A stretch of DNA of 64,000 nucleotides from Isoetes taiwanensis. Lineage: Eukaryota > Streptophyta > Lycopodiopsida > Isoetales > Isoetaceae. Below, in pieces: positions 54,431 through 64,000 of this stretch. The DNA lies in NCBI GenBank assembly GCA_021234155.1, contig JAJEKV010000035.1, forward strand, positions 10,916,407-10,980,406, read 5' to 3'. Position 1 is the stretch's first letter; the number at the start of each line of letters is the position of its first letter. Both the position numbers and the translations under genes were made by a program. Below the pieces are notes generated by a model. It was not told where the DNA came from. It ran no database searches and saw nothing but the letters and a program-made list of their open reading frames with translations.

Positions 54431-55540
54431 CTGTTATTTTGCTCCGCCAAGGCCGGGTATAATTTGGGAACATGTAAATCTTTTTGGAACCTCTTTTTGT
54501 TGGTAATTGTCTCTAGTGCTTTTGTCTCTAATCAAGCTTCATGTTTCCCATAGCTATCTCTAGTGCTTTTGTCTCTCAAGGCCAGACTTCTCTCTCTCTC
54601 TATATTTAGTTTCAAGCAGCACAAAGTCGCCATTCGCTTTTAGTATTATCACCTTCCCATTTTGTAATGGGATACTAACATACTATTATTGCTAGAGGTT
54701 GTATTGGTTTTGCTCTATTGTTTTTTACTTATGACGCCTCTTTAATATACATCCATGCCAAAGGTTGTGCTAAGTGAATTTTACTGCCTGGTCTTTTGGC
54801 CAAAGGTCCATATTGCGGGCCTTCAATCAACATTACATCATAATTTATGTATTGAGTCATCAAAAATGTTGTATTTATGTAAAACTACTGTGTCCAAAAA
54901 CCCAATATTGGAATTTTTAAATTTCAAAGAACCTTGGGGTTTCTCATTCCAAGGGACTTTCCTTCTCATTGATTCTATTCGGGATTGGAGGAGTTTTATA
55001 ATAAATTGTATAGCTACCAACGACCCGACAACAAAACATTCATGCGTTATCGCGAACATTCATGCCAACATACTTTGAACCATGAACCAAGTATGTTTTA
55101 TAATCTTGAATGCCAAGGCAAAACCGCGGGTAATGTATTTTACGGGCTTGAACCGTTTTATTGTTCTCAATCAAATGAGATCGTCCCACTTTGAAGAATT
55201 CCTGTACATTTTGTTTGCAAAGAGTTATCATTTGGCGTTGTTTCAATTAAAACCGGCTCTTGCGGGGACAAGGAATAAAGAGCTCAATTATTGTAACCAT
55301 TGTAATCTTCTACATATCTGCATAGTGGCAAACTATTATCATATAACCTTTGCCGCGGATATTTTGCTCCTTTATAAGAAAATGCAATGTTAATAAGCAA
55401 AAATGGAGTCCCCTTTCGGCGGTTCCTATACGGTTTGACATGAAGATGATTGTGGCTTTCTTGGCTTCTTTATGTCTTTTCCGCTTCTTTGGAAGACTTT
55501 CTCGAGGTACTTAACATCCAGATTCAGACTCCGTGGCGGT
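54431..55540. other. AT-rich region, no recognised gene
   Basis: Contains a duplicated phrase CTCTAGTGCTTTTGTCTCT (about 54,512 and 54,557). Overlapping plus-strand frames at 54,755-55,078, 54,985-55,194 and 55,082-55,393 could be pieces of a frameshifted protein (RDWRSFI, YSYQRPDNKTFMRYREH), but I recognise no family. Confidence 0.4.
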
Positions 55541-55544
55541 GACC

Positions 55545-55870
55545 CTCGCTGGCGTGCCACATTGAATTATTGCCATGCGGGTGGGTGTCATTCTTGATGT
55601 CGGCGAGTTACTAGGAGTCAACCTCAACAAAGCTGTTCCATTCATTGAAAGTTAAGTACATAGTATTCCTAAGGTAACGGTGAGTGTCACCTAAAACAAT
55701 GGAGGTGATTGTGCACGTATATTAGAAAGAACCTAACAAACACAAATGACTAATTCCCAAAATGTAACACTGGCGACTTACAAATGTCACTTCCAACATT
55801 CTCCCTTAAGGGTTTTGGGATTGACAATGAAAACATAATTCAAAATAGAATAAACTAAGCGAACAACTTG
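55545..55870 (-). repeat. Copia-like 3' region, third copy
   Basis: Matches 24,140-24,450 and 52,050-52,340, ending at CCAACATTCTCCCTTAAGGG and the following TTGACAATGAAAACATAA. Confidence 0.6.
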
Positions 55871-58381
55871 AGGCGACTTGATTGTGGCGTCCCCTACTGC
55901 ATTATCGATTGCCCTCACGTATACAAGCAGGATTCATCCCCATACCAGCTCCATGCTATCTGAGGGCCCTCCACATGACCTTTAGCCGTGGCCGGGTTCG
56001 ATTAAGGAAGAGTGGAAGAGGTCATTACACCGAATCTCCCTCCCGGGGCCTACCTAGGCTGCCGGGCGTAAACATACATGTCGGTTAGCACATACATCAA
56101 CATCATATGACCATCACGAAGGATGGTCCTCCACATATCTGCATAGACAAAGATCGGCCACATCACATAGGGGATCCTACCCAAGGCTCCGGACTCAAGG
56201 GGATGGCCCGGCGGCTTGGTCTCGAGTTCATTCGGGGCGAAATTCATGGCAATGGATTTGGGCGGCATATGAACATGGCTTAGGTTGTCCACTCCATCCG
56301 CCCCTCACATTGCACACTTTGCGAGTGGTGCGAAAAGTGTCGGGACATTTGCCCATGGGATGCATAGCCAAAGGGGCTACTCACGGGTTCATCTTCCCGA
56401 TTCGATGGGGCAGGTAGGGATCACTCCCTCGAGAGATCTACATCTTGACTCAAGGTGGTTGGAGGGCCCTTGCCCTATGTTGAACCAACGGAAAGTGAAC
56501 ACCACTTCCGCGGTGTCGAGCCCATGCCTTGCCCACCGCGGTGGCAAGCCATTGGACCTAGTCACAATGATCCCTGGTAGGCTTTACACACGGAGGATGG
56601 TTCAAAAGTCGGGACATGAACCTCCTTCTCGGCCAGGTCGGCCCCTTCACCCACATCCCGGTGTGGCTCTTGTGCACAGGCCAGATCTACGGTGTGCTAG
56701 AGAGGCTACTCTAGGGCATCAACTACAAAGCTTTGGGTCTCTACCCCCTTCCCAATACAAAGGAGCTCATAGAGATACATCATCCATATACTTCACAGAG
56801 AACTAAAGAACTAGATCTAATCTACAACATAGAGTTAGGTTCTTTGGTTAGAATCTGCTATCTAGAGATCTAGAGGGCTGCTATGGCCAATCTAATAGGC
56901 TAAACCCTCTGATTCAATGACTAAAATAGGGTTTAGACTATCTAATTGTGTAAATACTGATCCTTGAGGGCTCCTCGACTGAGCTCGACCATCCTGGCGA
57001 GGCCTTTCGAATCAAGGGAACTAAGGATGCAATTCTCCCGAGTGATGCGGGGGCGGTTTAGGCTGTTGAGGCAGCCAAAGCGGGATTCTAAAAAAACCCT
57101 AAAATCGAAAATTGGGCTAGTTAGGGTTTCCTACCCTATATAGACAAGGGGTTGGTTAGGGTTTCCAATTATCCTCTTTTGGCATGTGGGATAATTGGAA
57201 ATGGAATACTGCCTTTAAAGGGCTAGGTGGCCAAATGTGCACACATGGAAATGTGTGCCCACATTAATATTAATACATTGGAAAATGTGCATTTAATTGC
57301 ACTATGGTGTGGCCCACTTGGCATGAAGTATCCACTTGGAAATGTGTGCCCACATTAATGTGTACATTGGAAAATGTGCACATTAATAGTTACACATATT
57401 TCTGGCGGCAAGTTGCCCCCCTAGGGCTACTCACGGCTACCTTAAGCCGTGCGTCGGTCCCGGAGTGGCGTGTAATGCGGCGTGTGTGCGATGTTATCAG
57501 ATCACCGGGCGATCATCTTGTCTTTGAACGTCCATTCTCCCCACCTTGAAATGATGCTATCCGCGGCATGGTGGGTCTCCCCCCACCTTGGGATCAACCC
57601 TAACTTTGCCATCAACCCGATACATACATGCGATAACTACCATAATCCTTACACATTTATTAAAGATTACCTTAAGGTAATATTTTTAAAGACATTATCA
57701 CAACATTATATTATGAAATAACTTATCAATTCATAACATCATTAAAAGCAGGTTACCCAATAATTCACTTAACATGACAATTAAGTTTATCAAAATTAGA
57801 ATTAGCGTCAGAGGTACTCCTCATTCCTTGCAACACATTCCAACAAAATTTGTGTTGCAAGTCTTAAAATCTTCGACCTCCTTGCCCTCCGGGCTCTATT
57901 GGCTGCTTGGTGACACTACGTTAGTACCATTTAATTATTAATAAAATTTTGGTTATATGGTGACCACCCCACCTATCTACATGGATGCATGGCTAATCTC
58001 CGGCGTAGGAAGAGGGTGAATCTTCCATTATGGCGGGAGGCGGCCTATATGCCTATATGCGCTCATGCCTACACCTCTAGTTGCCCGTGGAGGATATCCT
58101 TCTCGTGGGGGGATAAGGATAGATTCCTCCTATCAAAGCATATATGGGGCTAAAGGTGCTTTCCCTATCAATGCATTCCTTCATGACCTCCTTTCTCTCG
58201 AGGTCGTCTACTTCCGTGGGACAGTAGACTTTCTAATCTACCTTCCACTTTCGCCCAAGCCCGAACTTGCGGTCATGCCTACATTGACATTACACCCGCC
58301 CTAGAGATCGCCGTAGTGGTCCCATCATCGGTAACAATGCATGCGACCCATACTAAGCATAGGTTGCATCGTGGGTTAATC
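55871..58381 (-). repeat. Probable 3' non-coding/LTR region of the chromovirus
   Basis: Lies immediately downstream (minus sense) of the chromodomain. A ~48 bp motif (TGGAAATGTGTGCCCACATT ... ACATTGGAAAATGTGCA) occurs twice, at ~57,246 and ~57,337. A minus-strand CTATATAGGG at ~57,136-57,145 is TATA-like. LTR status cannot be confirmed because the other LTR would lie beyond 64,000. Scattered frames (56,050-56,292 minus; 56,285-56,806 plus) resemble nothing I know. Confidence 0.35.
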
Positions 58382-61300
58382 TTAACTACACGGAATTAAC
58401 CTACACAAATCGACATGCAGAGGCGATTTCTTGAGAGATGACCTTGCCGTCCCATTGCTCCATAAAATTGTGGATCTTTGCTTTACTAAATCTTTCTTAA
58501 GTACCCGTCGCGTCTTCCAGCGGTAAGTGTTTCCACTTGACCAAATCTTTGGAGGAATTCCGATCTCCTTTTTCTTGAAAGCTTTATCAAGAATCAATTC
58601 TGGAACTATTTCCGGTACTCCTCCTCGAGTCATTTCCAACAGCGTTGGCGAATCCAAGACTTCGTGCGGATTTGGAGTATGCTTCTTCAACAAACTCCGT
58701 GGAAGACCTTATGAATCTTTAGGTGTCTTTGGCAAATCTGGCTTGTAGGATTGATTACCTACTCTCTTGACTATTACGAAGGTCCATTACCTTGGAGCAC
58801 TTCTTGCAATTCTTAGATCTTTGAGCCGCTGCTTCACCTTGATCTTGAGCCAAACATCATCTCCAACTTTGAACTCTCTTCTTGTTCGATGCTTGTCGGC
58901 GATGCTCTTCGGCGACTTCTTCTTTGCTAGCGGGGTAACCTCGAACTTCTTCCACAAGCTGCTTTGCATATCGGCCAACATCTGGCTGCGAAACTTCCAC
59001 TTTTGACCGCGGGTTGTGCCAAGTATCACGGAGTTAGGCAGCGATAGCCGTAATTGATCATAAGCGGCGACATTTGGGATGATTCACGCTTGGTGCTATT
59101 GTATGCAAACTCCACCAAGTGAATAAATTCTTCCCACATACTTTGCTTATTCGGACATAGTTTAGCATGTCCTCTAAAATCTGTTGGTCCTTTCTCGTCG
59201 GCCATCCGTCGAGGATGGTATCGCGTGCTCATGGATAACCGTGCGGATTGTCGCCAAGAGGTCTTGCCAAAAGCTCATGAACCCGGATCCACAATGGAGA
59301 TGATCTCCCTTGGCATGCCATGAAGCTGAAGATCTCTTTGGTGAAGAGCTTTCTTTGTATCCATAGGCGTACGTGGTCACGCAAGGCACAAAATGTGCCA
59401 TCTTAGACAACTTGTCGACCACTACCATCAAGGCATCCTTCCCTCTTCTTTGTTCTTGGGAGTCACCGTGATGAAATCCATCGCTGATTACCTCCCACTT
59501 AGCGTTTGGCACGTAATGGCTCCAATGCTCACGGAATTGAAGGCTGCTCCGCCTTTGTCTGGCGACATAGGCGGCATTCCTTGATGTAGCGAGCCACACT
59601 TCTTCATTCACGGCCAATAATAGGCTGCTGCGTGCTTTGAAATATGTTTTCATGAATCCCATGGCCAGCTATTGGGCTGTTTGCGTGTTGTGGAGGATCA
59701 ATTTCCTTACACGATGATTCGAGTGCGCACAACTTGTTCTTATGGTATAACGGGTTGCCTTCCTTCTTAAAATGCTTAAAGGCCTCCGGCTCCTTATCTG
59801 TTCTAGCCTCCCTAGAGACTTGCCCATACTTCCTTGAAATCCACGTCCGTTGGCAAGGACTCTTCAATCCTCTTACCAAAAGTCGGCTGGATATAAATCG
59901 AAATTGCGTTGCAATGCACTCTAGTTGTCGGGGATGCCTTGAAAGCGCATCCGCTACCACATTGAGCTTCCACGGCTTGTAGACTATATCAAAGTCGTAC
60001 TCTTCAAGGAACTCCATCCACCTTCTGCGCCTCGGGTTGAGGTGTGGTTCGCGTGAATACATATTGGAGGCTCACGGTGGTGCGTATCCAGCTGGAACTT
60101 CCTTCCCAAAGGTAGTGCCTCCAAATTCTTAATGCCACGACAACCGCCAAAGCAATTCACGATGCGTCGCGTGGGGTGGCGTGTTTTACGGCGTCGTTCA
60201 TCTTCACGGAATCATCACGGCTACCAGCGCTCTTCTTGCATAAGCGCACACAGCTATCTTACTTTCGCGTCGGTCATCTACAAGCTTATCTTTCATTGGG
60301 TTAGGGAGTTAAAGGCTGGGGCTGTTGTTAAAGCTTCCTTCAACAATTCAAACCACAGCGGGCTTTCTTGTGCCAATGCTCTGCCCAATCTTTCACTTTC
60401 TCCGCCCGCGTCAAGTCGTTAGCGGGGCTGCTATCTTGGCAAAGTTCTTCTGAACTTCTGTAGTACCACAACTGGCCGAGAAACCGACTTCATGCACATT
60501 CTTGGGCCGGCCCGAATGGCGGCTTCAATCTTTGCGGGGATCCGTCGAGATGCCTTACTGCTGAGATCACATGACCTAGATACTCCACCTTCTGCGTTTT
60601 AGCGAAGTGGCGCCGACAACTTGGCGTACAACGGGTGCCTCTTCAACTTCTCGGCACTCTTCTCAAGTGTTATGCGTGCTCTTCAAGGGATCTGCTATAC
60701 ACCAAAATGTCATCAAAGAAAACAATCACAAAGGTGTCTAAAACTCCACGAAGATGTGGTTCATGAGCCTCATGAGCGTTGGGGGGCATTCGATAAGCGA
60801 AAGGCATTCACCGTGAACTCATAGTGCCCATCTGCAAGCGTTAGAAGGCGGTCTTATGGATATCTTCTTCCTTTATCCTGATCTGATGATAACGACCTTA
60901 AATTGATTTTGGAGAAAGATCTTTGCACCTTGGAGCTGATCCATCAAGTCATCGATCGGGGGGGCGTACTTGTTCTTAATGGTGTGCTTGTTCAAGCGCC
61001 TATAGTCTATGCACATCCTTAAAGCGCCATCCTTCTTCTTAGCGAAGAGAATGGAGCTCAAATGGCGAAACACTAGGTCTAATAAAACCTAGGTCAAGCG
61101 ACTCCTGCAAGCTGCTTCTTTAGCTCAGGCAATTCTGCGTTGTCATTCTATATGGAGCCTTGCTTTCGTTGGCTTTGTTCACGGTTTCGAGTGCAATCTG
61201 CGCACTCAACTCCCCTATAAGGAGGGGCTGCTTGATCTCATCACGGAAGAGATCATGGAACTCCGTGATCAGCTTAGCTACTTGCCCGGCAACTTCTTTG

Positions 61301-63169
61301 AGCACCTTGTCTTCTTTGCTTCCTTCGATTACGGCTCACTAATCTCAAGCTTGAAGATGTATGCCACACCTCATCTTGATGCACTTGAACGGTAGTTTAG
61401 AAGACATACAACGCATGATGGGAACAACTTCCTTACCTGTTATCTCAATGATCTTGCCGTCCGGGCATTGGGAAGGTCACCTTCCGCTTTCCACGATCGA
61501 TAATGGCCCTGTTGGCCCAAGGTACTCCATTCCTATGATCAAGTCATACTTGCCAATGCCCATTACTTCTGCCCCATCACGGATATTAATCCACGGCAAG
61601 TCGATGTCGAAGTTAATTCTCTTGCCCGCCGTCGCCTTCTTGCACCACTTGCTAAAACAACGGGTCTTGGCTTTGACTTTAAAGCGGCTTCAACTTCAAC
61701 ATCCCGAACCATTACGGGGGATGCAAAGTTATGGCTACTTCTGAGTCTATCAAGACTATGAAGGACTTAGCCTTGGCCTTCCCTCTTTGTGGAAATTACC
61801 TTATCTTGGCTCTGCTTGCTCCGGTATCTATTGCGGCAAAGATATGACACTCACCACGATGTAGTCGCGGGCCTCTTCGCCGTCGTCGTCGAACAGTCGG
61901 TCGTCCCAATCTCCCAACTCCGCTAGAGCTGCACTCATGGCGTAGGGGCGGTTCTTTGTCCCTATGGCTGGCTGGAAGCACACAAAGGCTTCACAAGCGC
62001 TTTTCTATGCACTCCTGCCTCTTTTCCTTGGGCATCGCTTGCAAAAGGATCGCCTTGCTTTGGAGTAGTTTGACCCCTCACCTTGTCCTTGAAGGACACA
62101 CTGCTTCTTCTTCTCTGCTTTGCTTCCCACGGTTTCCCCATGTGGGGCTCTAGGCTGGGCACTGGGTTTGGCTGCCATGGGGCTATAGCTTCTGTCGCCT
62201 TGCCTTTATCACGGAAATCTTGCTGCTTTTGCCCGCTATTAGGGGTCCCGACCCACCGCAAGCTTATAGCCTTGGACTCTGCTTTACGATCTTGTCCTAG
62301 GGTTTATTGCTCTCACAAGCTTCGGATCTCCTCATTCAACCCCTCGATATAGCTTTCCCTTTGCATGCTTCTCTCCCAACCGGCTTTTGTCTGACCTTAG
62401 CCTCATGAATTCCTCGTATATTTACGGGTGATTTGTTTCCCTGTTGGAGCCTATAGAGCTGCTACATCATCTTTGGACTTATGTTCCCTTGGGACGTAAT
62501 GGCGCGAAGGCTTTTGCAAACTTCTTGAACTTACAAGCATCCACTGCTCAAGCCGTGTGCCTTTGCATAACCCTTCCACCAAATCCGTGCGGCTCCTTTC
62601 AAGTTTGGCTGTTGCAACTCGCCTTTGTCTTTATCTTTCATGCCATAAAAGCGTTGCCGTACTCACTCATTTAGTCCAGCCATGCCTCTGCTTCCAATCG
62701 ACCTGTTCTCCCACGAGGCTGTTCCGATTCAGGGCCTTCCATACATTGCCGGTCGGAATCTACCTTCTTACGGTAGTCGAGGAGGCCACGGTGTCTCTTT
62801 GTCGTCCATCACGGGGTGTTCCTCGCCTTCCATCTGTTGGTTCACGAGCACATTTCTTCCTCTTCCTCCAGTGGATCGAGTCGAACTTGAGTCGGAAGAT
62901 TCCGGACTGGAGGATCTCCTTCTCTTGCTCCTCTTCTTGTCCCTTCCTGCCCTCCGAGCTGATGCTTGCGGCAGCTGAGCGTTGCCCACCGAACCCACTC
63001 CTGCTTGCGCGGACAGCAAGGCCTTTATCTGCTCCAGGTCCGTCCTCATCTGGGATATCTCCTCCTCTGGGGTCATGGGTTCCATATCTGCCAATAGGTT
63101 CCTTGCTTGGGGGTGAGTGCAGGCGGGGTTACGCTCTTCTATAAGGTCTACGCGTTTATGGATTCCCAC
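58382..63169 (-). pseudogene. Ty3/gypsy chromovirus polyprotein (Gag-PR-RT-RH-IN-chromodomain), frameshifted
   Basis: The domains run right to left in Ty3/gypsy order. Gag: start near 63,169, SR-rich segment, then LKGAARIWWKGYAKAHG (~62,600) and HYVPREHKSKDDVAAL (~62,470). Protease: AAIDTGAS (~61,830) and YDLIIGMEYLG (~61,530). [22 protein letters not shown] (~61,010) and the catalytic VFFDDILVYS (~60,708). RNase H end: LEEYDFDIVYKPWKLNVVAD (~59,980). Integrase: YIKECRLCRQTKAEQPSI (~59,565), VVVDKLSKMAHFVP (~59,405), EFAYN (~59,105), ADKHRTRREFKVGDDVWLK (~58,880). Chromodomain: DLVKWKHLPLEDAT (~58,530). The chromodomain is thought to tether integrase to chromatin. Frame breaks are numerous, so it is dead or poorly base-called. 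Confidence 0.9.
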
Positions 63170-64000
63170 TGGCGCTTAGTCCTCTAGCTGCATCCACAAG
63201 TGATTCATGGCTATATGGTTAGTTCCTTTGTTCTCTTGCATTGATTATGCTTGTTGGTATAATTGTGGGGCAAAATACATCAACAAAACATTTAAAGTGC
63301 AATAGGATTTATATTCATATATCATATAATATTTCAGATACAAAAAGTCTCCGGGATCAAGAGTCTAACTAGTCTTGAAATGTCGCCCGGTAAGGCGGGT
63401 TGTCTTCAAGAAACTTCTTAACTTGGGCGTCCCTACCGAAAGTGACCCAAGTTCGATGATGCTTGCCGAGCCTCCTGTATGGCCCTCACCGGTCTTCTAC
63501 CTGCGGTTGGGATGTAAGGGCCGCGATCCAGCGCCAATCTCGCCTGGCGTCGGTGGGGTATGGCGAAGTCGAAGAAGGTCAAGTGCCATTGCCCTCTTGA
63601 CTAAAACGGCATAGTCGGCGTTTGTTGCTATTGAGCATGCACTGCCGGCACGAGAGTGCAATCGGCATGAACACTCCTTCTTCACCTGCGGGACTGAACT
63701 TGCGGTGTATTACCGCTATTCTCCCCATCCATCGGCAGCGGCAAGTAGTACTGGCGACACTGTGGTTGTGTGTCGCGAGCTTCTCGGCTTGTTTGGCCTC
63801 GGCTACATGCGCCCGTACTTCGTCGACCTCAATTTGATCGACTCCACATAGTCTTCAATGCGTGCGGTCGAGCCTCACGAGGTCGATTCCTTCTCCTTTT
63901 GGCGGGGTGATGTCGAAGGACTTCGGCATTAGGATGCTCGTGGTCTTCCCACGGATCCCCATCTGTTCTTGGAGGCGAGGAACTCCTCCTCTGTTGGCGA
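63170..64000. other. Region beyond chromovirus Gag; no recognised gene
   Basis: It should hold the 5' leader, PBS and part of the 5' LTR of the minus-strand chromovirus, but no clear tRNA-Met PBS is visible. Minus-strand stretches such as DAQVKKFLEDNPPYRATFQD (~63,400) look coding without matching a family I know. Confidence 0.35.

Overview
This is nuclear DNA of a land plant with a large, repeat-rich genome. The evidence is plant-type LTR retrotransposons (Ty3/gypsy with a chromodomain, Ty1/copia RNase H), a plant LINE, a Helitron 3' end, hAT-like elements, GT-AG introns, and host-gene scraps resembling cytosolic pyruvate kinase and type III polyketide synthase (chalcone synthase family). 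I cannot name the species. A fern, lycophyte or gymnosperm would fit. I find no intact ordinary host gene; almost everything is nested mobile DNA.

Layout. Two copies of one composite lie in the same direction: alpha (1 to about 25,957) and beta (about 26,232 to 54,430). Each contains, in order, a gag-only LTR retroelement on the minus strand, a patchwork of long-inverted-repeat elements inserted in its LTR (including a pyruvate kinase fragment), a Helitron-like unit starting with a hairpin-CTAG 3' end, hAT-like elements full of short palindromes, a shared repeat module, copia remnants and a 1.2-1.7 kb pyrimidine tract. Each copy has private insertions. Alpha carries an ~11.7 kb element (E1, ~8,979-20,635). 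Beta carries an 8.4 kb element (E2, 35,857-44,293), a 3.5 kb LINE (46,407-49,909), a 208 bp MITE inside gag, a 648 bp hAT-like element with 8 bp target duplication, and a polyketide synthase fragment. From 54,431 onward there is unassigned AT-rich DNA, a third copia-like scrap, and a minus-strand chromovirus (58,382-63,169) with gag, protease, RT, RNase H, integrase and chromodomain traces.

The most unusual content is E1 and E2. Both have the same architecture: a minus-strand protein with an IDGMDQ/HDKMDQ ... LDN ... VGHTHxDIDxxF series (a DDE/RNase H-fold transposase candidate), a divergent intergenic region packed with element-specific palindromes, and a plus-strand gene joining a charged linker, a ParB-like domain (GGNHS / NGNHS) and a beta-order DNA N4/N6-methyltransferase (HGD..., DLPYG, then FSGSGTT). 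The palindromes of each element also lie inside introns of its own methyltransferase gene, and E1 and E2 use different palindromes. This looks like a DNA transposon carrying its own sequence-specific DNA-modification or self-recognition module.

Caution: paralogous copies disagree strikingly often at CAG/CTG sites (one copy reads CAG or CTG where the other reads CG or has an indel). Many frameshifts called here may be base-calling errors at methylated CHG sites rather than true gene decay.
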